A stretch of DNA of 64,000 nucleotides from Actinoplanes flavus (GCF_017592555.1 NZ_JAGFNS010000014.1:124001-188000), one strand, 5' to 3'; shown: positions 28,540-36,488, numbered from the stretch's first letter. The notes: generated by a model not told the origin, from the letters alone. Translations and numbers: made by a program.

Positions 28540-29343
28540 TCAGTCCTCGTCGGGAGCGTGGTGGTCGAGGTTCTGGACGCCGCGCTTCCAGTAGCCGTCC
28601 ACGTCGATCGCGGCCGGGGGCAGGGCGCGGTCGTCGCGGAGGTGGCGGCGGATCGGCTTGAGGGTGGTGGCTTCACCCGCCACCCAGGCGAAGCCGTCGC
28701 CGGGCGGGAGTTCGGCGGCGGTGATCGCGTCCAGCAACAGGGTGGTGGTGCCGGGCTCAGCGCCGTCTCGGTGCAGCCAGGTCAGGGTCACATCGGCGTT
28801 CCAGGTCAGCTTCTGCTCCTCGAGGGCGTCGGCTACCTCGACGTATGCCAGGACTCGGCGGCCGGCGGGGATCTGTTCCAGGAAGCGGGCCACGGCGGGC
28901 AGGGCGGTCTCGTCGCCGGCGATGAGGTACCAGTCGAGGTCCATCGGGATCAGGACCGAGCCGCGCGGGCCCAGGACGCCCACGGTCTGGCCCTCGCTCG
29001 CCTGTGCGGCCCACGTGGATGCCGGCCCTTCGCCGTGGATGACGAAGTCGAGGTCGAGTTCACCGGGCCGGTACGCGCGGACCGTGTAGTCGCGGAACAC
29101 CGGGCGCGGCGAACCGGGCGGCGGGGGCGTCAGGCCTTTCGGGCCGAGGGTCGGCATGATCGGCAGGTCGGCGCCGTCGGCCGGGAAGAAGACCTTGACG
29201 TGGTCGGCGGGGGCCGGGCCCTGGAAGCCGTCGAGGTCGTCGCCGCCCAGGATCACGCGGACCATGCGCGGGGTGATCCGCTGGACGTCGCGGACCTGGA
29301 GCAGGCGGGGCTTGAGGTCGTACTGGACGATCGTGGCGGGCAC
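28540..29343 (-). CDS. Siderophore-interacting protein (FAD-dependent ferric-siderophore reductase)
   Basis: A protein of 267 residues with a GTG start at 29343 and a well-placed GAGGAG ribosome binding site. It has the SIP/ViuB layout: an N-terminal FAD-binding barrel (ITPRMVRVILGGDDL, then FRDYTVRAYRP where the RxYT-type motif contacts FAD) and a C-terminal NAD(P)H-binding half (WYLIAGDETALPAVARFLEQIP, then FAWVAGEATTLKPIRRHLR). These enzymes reduce ferric iron in imported siderophores to release it in the cytoplasm. It is the last gene of the iron-regulated operon N-hydroxylase, aryl carrier protein, MbtH. It is set apart from MbtH by 63 bp containing a stable hairpin. Confidence 0.92.
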   Translation of the reverse strand: MPATIVQYDLKPRLLQVRDVQRITPRMVRVILGGDDLDGFQGPAPADHVKVFFPADGADLPIMPTLGPKGLTPPPPGSPRPVFRDYTVRAYRPGELDLDFVIHGEGPASTWAAQASEGQTVGVLGPRGSVLIPMDLDWYLIAGDETALPAVARFLEQIPAGRRVLAYVEVADALEEQKLTWNADVTLTWLHRDGAEPGTTTLLLDAITAAELPPGDGFAWVAGEATTLKPIRRHLRDDRALPPAAIDVDGYWKRGVQNLDHHAPDED

Positions 29344-29363
29344 GGAACTCCTCGGTGAACAGG

Positions 29364-29395
29364 CACGACCCGCCGTGAGCGGACGGCGGGTCGTG
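29364..29395 (-). terminator. Hairpin between mbtH-like and SIP genes
   Basis: Perfect 13-bp stem CACGACCCGCCGT / ACGGCGGGTCGTG with a 6-base loop and no T-tract. It could act as a partial terminator or an mRNA-processing/stability hairpin that lowers SIP expression relative to the upstream genes. Confidence 0.6.
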
Positions 29396-29406
29396 GCAGG
29401 ACAGGC

Positions 29407-29628
29407 TCAGGTGGACGGGGTGTCCATGGCCCGGATCAGGCTGGCCGGGCGCATGTCGGTCCAGGTCTTCTCGACGTACTCCAGGCAGTTGGCGCGGGAG
29501 TCCTCCGGGTGGGCGACCGTCCATCCGGCCGGGACCTCGGCGAACGTCGGCCACAGCGAGTGCTGGCCCTCGTCGTTGACGAGCACCAGGTAGGTGGCGT
29601 CGTCGTCCTCGAACGGGTTGGTGCTCAT
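29407..29628 (-). CDS. MbtH-like NRPS chaperone
   Basis: A protein of 73 residues with the family signature: NPFEDDDATYLVLVNDEGQHSLWP near the N-terminus, then PAGWTVAHPEDSRANCLEYVEKTWTDMRP. MbtH-like proteins bind adenylation domains and are often needed for their solubility and activity. This one very likely serves the six adenylation domains of the NRPS, including the split one. Its ATG overlaps the stop of the aryl carrier protein gene (ATGA), showing tight coupling. Size and motifs are fully typical. Confidence 0.96.
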   Translation of the reverse strand: MSTNPFEDDDATYLVLVNDEGQHSLWPTFAEVPAGWTVAHPEDSRANCLEYVEKTWTDMRPASLIRAMDTPST

Positions 29629-29876
29629 CGAACCGCCTCCCGCTGCGCGGTCAGCAGCGCCCACCAGCCGTTGACGGTGGGGTCCTCGGCGAGGTCGGCG
29701 AAATCGAGGCGGGCGCCGCCGGAGCGCCAGCGCTCGACCAGGGTCATCAGCCGGATCGAGTCGAGGCCGACGTCGATCAGGTCGTCGTCGGGGCCGAAGC
29801 TGTCGGCCGGCTCCTCGAGGACCTCGGCGATCTGCGCCTGTAGTTCGGCGGCGGACGTGGGCAGCGGGGCGGTCAT
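29625..29876 (-). CDS. Stand-alone aryl carrier protein
   Basis: A protein of 83 residues resembling the aryl carrier domain at the C-terminus of EntB/DhbB-type proteins: DDDLIDVGLDSIRLMTLVERWR with the phosphopantetheine Ser at residue 40, then LDFADLAEDPTVNGWWALL. No isochorismatase domain is attached, which is unusual because EntB/DhbB normally fuse the two. It should carry an activated aryl acid (2,3-dihydroxybenzoate or salicylate; inferred) to the EntF-like starter condensation domain. Genes to make and adenylate the aryl acid are not in the window. It is coupled by ATGA overlaps to both neighbouring genes. Confidence 0.9.
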   Translation of the reverse strand: MTAPLPTSAAELQAQIAEVLEEPADSFGPDDDLIDVGLDSIRLMTLVERWRSGGARLDFADLAEDPTVNGWWALLTAQREAVR

Positions 29877-31225
29877 TGTCGGTCTCCGGAGGTGACGAGC
29901 GTCCACGGCGCGGCGGCCGGGACGGGGTGGCGATCGGCGAGCCGGGCGGCGACCGACGCGACGATCTCGCCGGATCGCACCGCCACCGCGGACAGCAGGG
30001 AGGACGTGATGCCGTGCGTGTGCTCGGTCGCGCCCTGGAGGTAGACGCCGGCCTGGAGCGCCGGGTCGGTGACGAGCCGGTAGTCGCGGCCGATGCGGGG
30101 CAGGCCCTCGTCGTCGCGCCGGCACAGCGGGCCGGTCGCGCCGAGCAGTGTCGCCGCGTCGACCGGGCGGCAGCCGGTGGCATAGACGACGGCGTCGGCG
30201 CTCAGCTCGGTGAGTTCGCCGGTGGGCAGGTGTTCGACCACCAGTTCGACGCCGTCGGGGCGCGGTTTCAGGCCGGTGACCCGGGAGGCGTTCAGGACGC
30301 GGAGCCGGTTGCGGCCCAGGATCCTTTCACCGTACGCCTTGCGGTACAGCTCGGTGATCAGGTCACCGTCCACCACCGAGTAGTTGGTGTTGCGGTGGTA
30401 GTCGAACAGCATTCGCTTCACGTCGTCCGGGGCGCCGTAGTAGAGGTCCACGGCGGACGGGTCGAAGATGCCGTTGGCGAAGTTGCTGTCGTCGGCGGGG
30501 CTGTAGCCGTACCGGAAGAAGACCGAGCAGACCTCGGCGGCCGGGTAGCGTTCGTGCAGGAAGGCGACCGTCTCGGCGGCGCTCTGGCCGGCGCCGACGA
30601 CGACGAACCGCTGGGGCCGCTCCACCTCGAACGTCGCGACGCGGTGCAGGATGTCGAGGTTGTGCCAGACCCGCTCGGAGACGGTGACCTCCGGCGGCAG
30701 GGCCGCTTCCAGTCCGGCGGCGACGACCACGTTGCGGGCGCGCACGACCCGGGTGCCGCCCGCGTGCCGCGCGATCACGTCGACCGCCCGGGCCGGGCCG
30801 TCGGCGCCGGTGACGGGAACGACGTCGGTGACGGTGTGCCCGTACGCCACGCTGTCCTTCATCCGGCCGGCGGCCCAGCTGAGGTAGTCGTGGAACTCGA
30901 CGCGCAGCGGGTACATCGTCTTGTAGTTGATGAAGTCGGCGAGCCGGTCGTGGGCGTGCAGGTAGGAGACGAAGCTGAAGTCACTGGCCGGGTTGCGCAT
31001 GGTGACCAGGTCCTTGAGGAAGGAGACCTGCATCGTCGCGTTTTCGAACAGCATTCCGCGATGCCAGCCGAACTCCTCCTGCTTCTCCAGGAAGACGGCC
31101 TCGATGCGGTCCTCGAGACGGGCGCACCGGGCGTTGTGCTCCTCGACGGCGATGGCGAGGGCCAGGTTGGACGGTCCGAAACCGATGCCGACCAGGTCGT
31201 ACACCGTGGAGTCGGAGGGATTCAA
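29873..31225 (-). CDS. L-ornithine N5-monooxygenase (siderophore hydroxylase)
   Basis: A protein of 450 residues of the SidA/PvdA/CchB family, starting at TTG 31225 behind AAAGGG. The FAD motif GIGFGPSNLALAI is near residues 13-25. Substrate-pocket sequence follows (MQVSFLKDLVTMRNP), then the NADPH motif VVGAGQSAAE, the ornithine-type signatures FANGIFDPS and NTNYSVVDGDLI, and the ATGxRP-type motif YATGCRP. It hydroxylates the side-chain amine of ornithine to feed hydroxamate formation. It is the first gene of the operon driven by the iron box at 31262-31280 and is coupled to the aryl carrier protein gene. Ornithine rather than lysine is inferred from the motifs. Confidence 0.93.
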   Translation of the reverse strand: MNPSDSTVYDLVGIGFGPSNLALAIAVEEHNARCARLEDRIEAVFLEKQEEFGWHRGMLFENATMQVSFLKDLVTMRNPASDFSFVSYLHAHDRLADFINYKTMYPLRVEFHDYLSWAAGRMKDSVAYGHTVTDVVPVTGADGPARAVDVIARHAGGTRVVRARNVVVAAGLEAALPPEVTVSERVWHNLDILHRVATFEVERPQRFVVVGAGQSAAETVAFLHERYPAAEVCSVFFRYGYSPADDSNFANGIFDPSAVDLYYGAPDDVKRMLFDYHRNTNYSVVDGDLITELYRKAYGERILGRNRLRVLNASRVTGLKPRPDGVELVVEHLPTGELTELSADAVVYATGCRPVDAATLLGATGPLCRRDDEGLPRIGRDYRLVTDPALQAGVYLQGATEHTHGITSSLLSAVAVRSGEIVASVAARLADRHPVPAAAPWTLVTSGDRQ

Positions 31226-31261
31226 GGTCAGGCCCTTTCGAGCGGAGCGGCACTGCCGTGC

Positions 31262-31280
31262 GGAGGTTAGGCTAACCTAA
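31262..31280 (-). promoter_or_regulatory. Iron box upstream of the N-hydroxylase operon
   Basis: GGAGGTTAGGCTAACCTAA contains the perfect dyad core AGGTTAGGCTAACCT. It lies 37 bp before the TTG start of the N-monooxygenase and 5 bp after the end of the acetyltransferase gene, so it gives the operon its own iron control. Confidence 0.9.
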
Positions 31281-31285
31281 CAATT

Positions 31286-31906
31286 TCAGGCGCGTAAAGC
31301 GGGTCGTGGATGCGACATGAGCGCGGCACACTTGTGCCCCAGCTCGACCTCGGCGAGTGGCTCGAAACCCGCGGCCGCGAACATCCGGCGTGCCATGGCG
31401 TGCCGGGCGTCCGGGTCGGCGACCACCCGGGCACACCGGGGATCGGCCGCGAACAGGCCCTCGACCAGCGCCGCCATCAGCTCCCGGCCGAGCCCGCGGT
31501 CGGTCGCCTCGAGCGGCCCGACGGCGATGTGGACACCCAGGTCGTACGCCTCCGCCGGGTAGTACCGGCCGACCACGTCGCGCGGCGTCCGGTAGACCTC
31601 CAGGTAGGCCAGGTCCACCCCGTCACGGGTGGCGATCAGGGGAAGCGTGCACTCTCCCGCGAGCTGCCGCCGGAGCACCGCGTCCCACCGTTCGACCGGC
31701 CAGTTCTGCTCCCAGAACAGGTCCACGTGCGGCAGCGCCATCCAGTCGGCGACCACCTTCGCGTCACCGGCGCCCGGGTCGGCGACCCGCACCCGCCAGG
31801 GCCCGCCCAGCTCCGGGACGGGCGGTGGACCGGCCACCACCACGGCCGGGTCGAGGCCGTCGGTCAACTCCCGGAAGGACTCCGCGGACCAGGTTTCCGC
31901 ACTCAT
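31286..31906 (-). CDS. N-hydroxy-amino acid acyltransferase, IucB/MbtK-like GNAT
   Basis: A protein of 206 residues. ATG 31906 follows a strong AAGGGGG site. The sequence fits the siderophore acetyltransferase family: PHVDLFWEQNWPVERWDAVLRRQL, LAYLEVYR, then YDLGVHIAVGP and an acyl-CoA-binding segment GLGRELMAALVEGLFAADP. These enzymes acylate the hydroxylated side-chain amine of Lys or Orn to give a hydroxamate. It neighbours the N-monooxygenase and has its own iron box directly upstream, so both steps are induced together. Acetyl is the likely acyl group, but this cannot be read from sequence. Confidence 0.9.
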   Translation of the reverse strand: MSAETWSAESFRELTDGLDPAVVVAGPPPVPELGGPWRVRVADPGAGDAKVVADWMALPHVDLFWEQNWPVERWDAVLRRQLAGECTLPLIATRDGVDLAYLEVYRTPRDVVGRYYPAEAYDLGVHIAVGPLEATDRGLGRELMAALVEGLFAADPRCARVVADPDARHAMARRMFAAAGFEPLAEVELGHKCAALMSHPRPALRA

Positions 31907-31921
31907 CGGATCCCCCTTTAC

Positions 31922-31940
31922 TTAGGTTCGCCTAACCTAA
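31922..31940 (-). promoter_or_regulatory. Iron box upstream of the acetyltransferase gene
   Basis: TTAGGTTCGCCTAACCTAA is an almost perfect 19-bp dyad matching the consensus. It starts 16 bp before the ATG at 31906, so a bound repressor would also block transcription start or the leader region. Confidence 0.92.
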
Positions 31941-32012
31941 GCGCTGGAGGGTGCCTCCGCCTAGCCCGGGGCGTGACGGGAACGCGCTCGCCCGTACGGT
32001 AATGTCCCGCGA

Positions 32013-32975
32013 TCAACCGTCGATGCTGCGCGAGAGATTCGCGATGCTGGTGGTCAGCGCGGTGACGTAGGCGTCGATCCGCCACGCCGCGGTGACCAGG
32101 CTCGCGAGCCGCGTCACCAGCACCGGCCGGGTCAGCACCTCCGGACTGTCGATCACCCACAGGATCGCCCGCGCGAACAGGTCGCCGATCAGGCCGCGCA
32201 CGATGTCGCGGGCCAGCAGGATCAGGTCGCCGGCCGATCTGGTGATCAATGTCATGGCCGTCGAGGTCGCGGCCAGCCCGCGCAGCGCCTCCACGTTGTT
32301 CGCCATGATGTCCAGATAGGCGCGCACGTCCGGCCGCTCCGGCCCGGGGAACGCCCCGGCCAGGCACCACTCCAGATCGGACGCCAGCCGGCGCAGCTCA
32401 CCGGCCATCACGTCCCAGTGGCCGGCCTGGTCGGCGACCACCTCCGGGGTGCCGGTGAGATCGTCGAGAAGGCGGCGAAGCGGTTCGACATGCGTGGTCG
32501 CGTACTCCAGGCCACCGGTGCGCAGCAGCATGTACATGCCGGTCACCGGGGTGGCGAACTCGGCGACCGGGGCGGCCTCGGCGAGCAGCGGCTCCACCCA
32601 CTCGCGGCTGTTGACCGTCTCCAGCACGCCGTCGATGATCTCCGGAGCCGACGGGGCGTCCTCGTCGGTGGAGCCCTCGTCCGGCTGGCCCACCATCTCG
32701 GCCAGCGGCTGCTCGGCGGCGGCCACCCGGCGCAGGCCGCGAACGGTCAGGACCAGCGTCTCCTCGACGTACGCCAGAAGCTCGTCGTGTTTTTGATAGC
32801 GGTCACCCAGACCGGTGAGGATCCAGCCGCAGAGCGCCCCGAAAGCGGTCTGGCCCTTCTCGATCTGCCGCCCGGTGAGCCGGACCTGCCCGAGCCGCAC
32901 CCGCAATCGGTCGAGCTGGGCGGCATGCGCCCTGAGCTGCTCCGGATCGACCGGGGGCCCGGCGTCCGTCGCCAC
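32013..32975 (-). CDS. Type VII secretion (WXG100-like) helical protein, function unknown
   Basis: A protein of 320 residues, GTG start. Residues 8-90 (VDPEQLRAHAAQLDRLRVRL ... AFGALCGWI ... DELLAYVEETL) resemble ESX secretion-associated proteins. A second helical segment (VEPLRRLLDDLTGTPEVVAD, GHWDVMAGELRRLASDLE) resembles WXG100-like N-terminal modules of secreted polymorphic toxins. No toxin domain follows; the C-terminal third is amphipathic helix with some hydrophobic runs (AILWVIDSP). No signal peptide. It may be a type VII substrate or a truncated toxin scaffold. It is not iron-box controlled and has no obvious partner nearby. Confidence 0.55.
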   Translation of the reverse strand: MATDAGPPVDPEQLRAHAAQLDRLRVRLGQVRLTGRQIEKGQTAFGALCGWILTGLGDRYQKHDELLAYVEETLVLTVRGLRRVAAAEQPLAEMVGQPDEGSTDEDAPSAPEIIDGVLETVNSREWVEPLLAEAAPVAEFATPVTGMYMLLRTGGLEYATTHVEPLRRLLDDLTGTPEVVADQAGHWDVMAGELRRLASDLEWCLAGAFPGPERPDVRAYLDIMANNVEALRGLAATSTAMTLITRSAGDLILLARDIVRGLIGDLFARAILWVIDSPEVLTRPVLVTRLASLVTAAWRIDAYVTALTTSIANLSRSIDG

Positions 32976-33012
32976 TACGACGACATCCCGGAAAGGTACC
33001 TCAACGCCACAC

Positions 33013-33030
33013 CGGGACAGTACCGTCCCG
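33013..33030. promoter_or_regulatory. Palindrome between the WXG100-like and TetR genes
   Basis: CGGGACAGTACCGTCCCG is an 18-bp near-perfect dyad in the 82-bp gap between the two genes. It could be an operator for the 32013-32975 gene or a weak terminator for the TetR gene. Confidence 0.35.
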
Positions 33031-33057
33031 TCACGGTGCCGCGCTGACCCAGGGGCA

Positions 33058-33624
33058 TCAGAGTACGAGCCGGTCCACGAAGGCCGTCACCACCTCGTCC
33101 GGCTCGGCGTCCGCCCCGATCGACGTGGTCAGCATGTCCAGCAGCAGGCCGTCCATCGCGTAGTGCAGCAGCGCGATCTCGAACGCCCCGCCCGGCAGGC
33201 CGGTGGTGACGTGGAACGCCACGTCGTCACGGAAACCGCGCCGCAGCGTGCCGCCGAGGATCTCCGCCAGGCCCGGCCTCCGCACCGCCTCGAGGCGCAG
33301 CTCGATCAGCGCCCGGGTCAGGTCGGGCTGCCGGGTGGTGCGCTCCACGATGTAGCGCAGGTAGTCGACGAACAACTCCCGGCCCGGCTCCCGCGCGGCC
33401 AGGCCGGCCAGGACCGTCGCGTCCGGGGCGAACCGTTCCATGATCCGCTCGCCGAGGGCGCCGAGCAGCGCGTCACGGGACCGGAAGTAGTTCGACGCCG
33501 TGCCGGCCGGCACCCCGGCCTCGGCGTCGACGGCCCGGTGGGTGAGCCCGCGGGCACCGCTCGCGGCGAGCACGCGCAGGCCGGCGTCGGCGAGATCGCG
33601 ACGGCGCTCCGGATTTCTGACCAT
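33058..33624 (-). CDS. TetR-family transcriptional regulator
   Basis: A protein of 188 residues. The N-terminal helix-turn-helix is clear: RRRDLADAGLRVLAASGARGLTHRAVDAEAGVPAGTASNYFRSRDALLGAL (about residues 7-57). The C-terminal ligand-binding half is all-helical and unassigned. It is divergent from a DHFR-like reductase gene with an 86-bp gap containing inverted repeats, the standard layout for a repressor controlling itself and the neighbour. The ligand is unknown. Confidence 0.9.
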   Translation of the reverse strand: MVRNPERRRDLADAGLRVLAASGARGLTHRAVDAEAGVPAGTASNYFRSRDALLGALGERIMERFAPDATVLAGLAAREPGRELFVDYLRYIVERTTRQPDLTRALIELRLEAVRRPGLAEILGGTLRRGFRDDVAFHVTTGLPGGAFEIALLHYAMDGLLLDMLTTSIGADAEPDEVVTAFVDRLVL

Positions 33625-33641
33625 GCCCGGACCCTACCAGG

Positions 33642-33689
33642 AACCACTACAGGTGTTGTAGGTTGTCAATCACGACAGCCATAGTGGTT
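33642..33689. promoter_or_regulatory. Probable TetR operator region
   Basis: Contains the dyad CTACA-GGTGT-TGTAG (33647-33661) and a wider inverted pair AACCACTA (33642) / TAGTGGTT (33682). Both lie between the divergent TetR and DHFR-like genes. Confidence 0.55.
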
Positions 33690-33710
33690 GTCGTCGACCG
33701 AGGAGTCATC

Positions 33711-34286
33711 TTGCGAAAGCTCGTCTATTTCGTCGCCGCCACCATCGACGGTTTCATCGCCGCGCCCGACGGCTCGTGGGACTTCATGACGATCCACGAC
33801 GACGTCACCGCGTTCATGAGCACCCGATATCCGGAGACCGTGCCCACACACGTGCGCGAGCCGCTGGGCGTCGAGGGGCCGAACCGGGTGTTCGACACGG
33901 TGCTGATGGGGCGGCACACCTACGAGCCGGCCCTCCAGGCCGGGATCATCTCGCCGTACGCGCATCTGCAGCAGTTCGTGTTCTCGCGCACGCTGCCGGC
34001 CTCGGCGGATCCGGCCGTCCAGGTGGTGGCCGACGATCCGCGTGCCCTGGCCGAAAAGCTGAAGCAGCGGCCCGGCCTGGACATCTGGCTGGCCGGCGGC
34101 GGCAGCCTGGCCGGGCAGCTGCTGCCCGTCGTCGACGAACTGGTCGTCAAACTGAACCCGATCGTGGCGGGCGCCGGCATCCCCCTCGCCACCACCGGTT
34201 TCGACCCGCACCGTTTCGACCTGATCGACGCGACCCCACTGGACAGCGGCGTGGTCGTGCTCCGCTACGGGGCTGCCGCCCGATAG
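33711..34286 (+). CDS. DHFR/RibD C-terminal-like reductase
   Basis: A protein of 191 residues starting at TTG 33711 behind AGGAG. It has the features of the stand-alone RibD-C/DHFR-like group: KLVYFVAATIDGFIAAPDGSWDF at the start, DTVLMGRHTYE, then IWLAGGGSLAGQLLP and VDELVVKLNPIVAGAGIPLA. Such proteins bind NADPH, but their physiological substrates are mostly unknown. It is divergent from and probably repressed by the adjacent TetR protein, which suggests induction by a small molecule. Confidence 0.85.
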   Translation: MRKLVYFVAATIDGFIAAPDGSWDFMTIHDDVTAFMSTRYPETVPTHVREPLGVEGPNRVFDTVLMGRHTYEPALQAGIISPYAHLQQFVFSRTLPASADPAVQVVADDPRALAEKLKQRPGLDIWLAGGGSLAGQLLPVVDELVVKLNPIVAGAGIPLATTGFDPHRFDLIDATPLDSGVVVLRYGAAAR

Positions 34287-34322
34287 CGGACCGGCGATGC
34301 GCGGCCGGGCAGCGCCGGGGGA

Positions 34323-35291
34323 TCAGTCGCGGATCTCGACCACCTGGTCGACGGGCAGGCGCGGGGTGGGCTCGGCGGCCGGGCCGGCGGTGTCGGCGAT
34401 GCCGAGGCGCATCACGAGGTACGGCGTGCCGATGCCGCCGAGCATGTGGCCGAGCCGCTGCCGGGTGAAGCCCACCTCGACCGGCCCGCTCAGCGGGGTG
34501 AGAGCCGCTCCGTGCTCGGTGGCGGCCAGCCATACGGCGTTGAGCGCCTCGCCGGCGCGCAGCCAGTCGGCCGGCTCGTCGCCGGTGCCGTAGAGCACCG
34601 CGTAGGTGACGGCACGGTCGTGCCCGGCCCCGACGGCGAGCGTGCCGGCCACGCCGAAGTCCCGGCCGGCGACGGTGGTCTGCGCCGGTTCGGCGGGCAG
34701 GCTCGCGTCCGGAATGCCGGTGCCGTCGGCGCGGTCGCCACCGACCCAGGTGGAGGTCTCGGCCTGGAGCAGATCGTCGGAGGTCTCCGCCTTCTGCGCC
34801 TGCTCCACCAGGACGGCCAGTTCGATGACCTGGTCGCGGTCGAGGACGTCCAGGCGAGCGCCGGCCTGCTCGGCGGCCGCGGTGAGCGCGTCGAGGACCT
34901 TCACGTCGACCGGTTCGTCGCTCATGGTGCGGCGGTCGGTGTGCCGCCGCGACAGTTGCTCGCGGCGGCGGACGGCCGCCGGGTCGGCGGTGCCGCGTTC
35001 GAGCGGCCGGATGATCGCGAGGGGCTCGGCGGCGGGACGGTCGACCTCGTAGGCCCAGCCCTCGGCGTCCAGGGCGACCCGGGCGTGGTGCAGCGCGGCG
35101 CCGCAGCTCACCAGCAGCATGTGCCGGTCCGGGTCCTGGAAGCGCAACTGCCGGGCGGTGACCGCGAACAGCTCCAGGCGGCCGCCGGACACCACCCAGC
35201 GCCACGGTTGGGTGTTGTGGATCGACGGCGCGTAACGGGCGGCGCCCGCGGCCTGGGCCAACAGGTCACGGGTCTGCGTGTCAGCGGTCAA
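34323..35291 (-). CDS. Acg-like nitroreductase-family protein (dormancy type)
   Basis: A protein of 322 residues starting at TTG 35291 behind GGAGG five bases away; an upstream GTG at 35318 is possible. It is a double-length nitroreductase-fold protein like the mycobacterial Acg family: RYAPSIHNTQPWRW near the N-terminus, LLVSCGAALHHARVAL, and a C-terminal GIGTPYLVMRLG. Members bind FMN, and in mycobacteria they belong to the DosR dormancy regulon. Consistent with this, a DosR-like box lies in the intergenic region shared with the divergent universal stress protein gene. The substrate is unknown. Confidence 0.85.
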   Translation of the reverse strand: MTADTQTRDLLAQAAGAARYAPSIHNTQPWRWVVSGGRLELFAVTARQLRFQDPDRHMLLVSCGAALHHARVALDAEGWAYEVDRPAAEPLAIIRPLERGTADPAAVRRREQLSRRHTDRRTMSDEPVDVKVLDALTAAAEQAGARLDVLDRDQVIELAVLVEQAQKAETSDDLLQAETSTWVGGDRADGTGIPDASLPAEPAQTTVAGRDFGVAGTLAVGAGHDRAVTYAVLYGTGDEPADWLRAGEALNAVWLAATEHGAALTPLSGPVEVGFTRQRLGHMLGGIGTPYLVMRLGIADTAGPAAEPTPRLPVDQVVEIRD

Positions 35292-35418
35292 GGTGTCCTC
35301 CCCGGCGGCGCCCGTCACGACGTCACCCAGCCTGCCACAGCGGCACCGAACCCGAAGCGGAACGACACCCGCCAGGCACTCCGCGCGCCGGTCCGTTCGA
35401 GCCCGTGGGGTCTCGGTC

Positions 35419-35433
35419 GGGACCTTCGGCCCT
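35419..35433. promoter_or_regulatory. DosR/DevR-like box
   Basis: GGGACCTTCGGCCCT matches the DosR/OsdR type (GGGACyTnnGnCCCT). It lies between the divergent nitroreductase and universal stress protein genes, and similar boxes precede two other genes in this window. Confidence 0.7.
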
Positions 35434-35521
35434 GGGTGCCGCCGCGCGGGAGCGCGAGGATTCAGACACCCACCGGCCAGGTGGGGTCCAGCAGCGTTCC
35501 GGCGACGGTCTGGGGTGACCC

Positions 35522-36136
35522 ATGGACACGATGACGGCACACACATCGACGGGCGAACTGATCGCGGCGATCCGTGCCCGGCTGGGCCCGGAAACCCACT
35601 GGCGGCTGCGCCCGCACCCGGACCGGGACGCCGTCGAGCTGGTCCCGGACACACCCCCGCCGGGTGACGTGGTGCTCGCCGCGATCACCGAGGACGCCCG
35701 CCTCGGCGCCGTGGTGGACTACGCACGGGCACGGGCCGCCGAACTGCACGCGCCGTTGCGCCTGGTGCACGTCTGGACCGGCCGCGGCCGGAAGATCGGC
35801 GCCGTCCGGATGAGCCCGGAATCGCCGGCCCACGCCGACCTGATGCTGGCCACCGCCGTGCGCGACGGCCTCACCCCCGCCGAGACGGCGGCGGCCGAAC
35901 GGCAGATCCTGCACGACGACGACCCCGGGGCCGCGCTCCGCGCGCTCGCCGACCACGCCGTGCTGCTGGTGGTGGGCGCCGCCGCGGGGCACGTCGGTGA
36001 CACGACCGGCGCGCTGATCGGGCACACCGCCTGCCCCCTGGCGCTGGTCGCCGCCGGCCCGGCCGGACCGGGCCTCACGAGTTGCCGCGAACCACGACCA
36101 CCGGGCAGTGCGCGTGCTGGACGCAGTGCTGGCTGA
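35522..36136 (+). CDS. Universal stress protein-like protein
   Basis: A protein of 204 residues. After an extra N-terminal region of about 50 residues, the USP fold begins at DVVLAAITEDARLGAVVDYARARAAELHAPLRLVHVW. It ends in LLVVGAAAGHVGDTTGALIGHTACPLALVAAG, a diverged version of the G2xG9xG nucleotide-binding signature. The last 20 residues are low-complexity and overlap the 3-prime end of the opposite-strand USP gene by 62 bp. It is divergent from the Acg-like nitroreductase with a DosR-like box between them, which suggests induction in hypoxia or dormancy. Confidence 0.75.
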   Translation: MDTMTAHTSTGELIAAIRARLGPETHWRLRPHPDRDAVELVPDTPPPGDVVLAAITEDARLGAVVDYARARAAELHAPLRLVHVWTGRGRKIGAVRMSPESPAHADLMLATAVRDGLTPAETAAAERQILHDDDPGAALRALADHAVLLVVGAAAGHVGDTTGALIGHTACPLALVAAGPAGPGLTSCREPRPPGSARAGRSAG

Positions 36137-36488
36137 CCGAGCCGATCAGCGCTCCGCCGAACGTGCTGTGCCCTCGGCAGCCCACCACCAGCAGGCAGGC
36201 GTGGGCGGACAGATCGATCAGGACCTGCGCCGGGTGCCCGGGCTCCACCCGCTCCACCACCTCGACCTCCGGAGGGCTGTCACCGAGGGCGTCACGCACC
36301 GCGGACGTCAGCACCTTCCCGGCGGCCTCGGCCAGATCGTCCTCGGGCGCGGACGGCACCCATCCGTAGTAGGCCGGGATCTGCCAGGCGGTCACCGCGT
36401 ACAGGCGGCCGCCGGTCAGTCGTGCCTGCCGGACCGCCCAGCGCAGCGCGGCCCGCGCCGGCGGGGAGCCGTCGACGCCGACCACCAC
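36075..36488 (-). CDS. Universal stress protein
   Basis: A protein of 137 residues or a little longer. It has the canonical USP sequence: VVVGVDGSPPARAALRWAVRQA at the start, and VVGCRGHSTFGGALIGSVSQHCVQHAHCPVVVV with the complete G2xG9xG(S/T) ATP-binding motif at the end. The start is uncertain. The GTG used here has no ribosome binding site, while a perfect AGGAGG with ATG lies at 36549-36535 but is one base out of frame. A single-base shift near 36528 would give a normal N-terminus. It lies downstream of the CBS-BON gene, probably in one dormancy-type operon. Confidence 0.88.
   Translation of the reverse strand: MVVGVDGSPPARAALRWAVRQARLTGGRLYAVTAWQIPAYYGWVPSAPEDDLAEAAGKVLTSAVRDALGDSPPEVEVVERVEPGHPAQVLIDLSAHACLLVVGCRGHSTFGGALIGSVSQHCVQHAHCPVVVVRGNS

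Noticed and set aside
27777..28676. Several open frames through the minisatellite and palindromes
   Set aside because: The frame changes with each 56-bp unit, the products are repetitive, and no ribosome binding site or known domain is visible.
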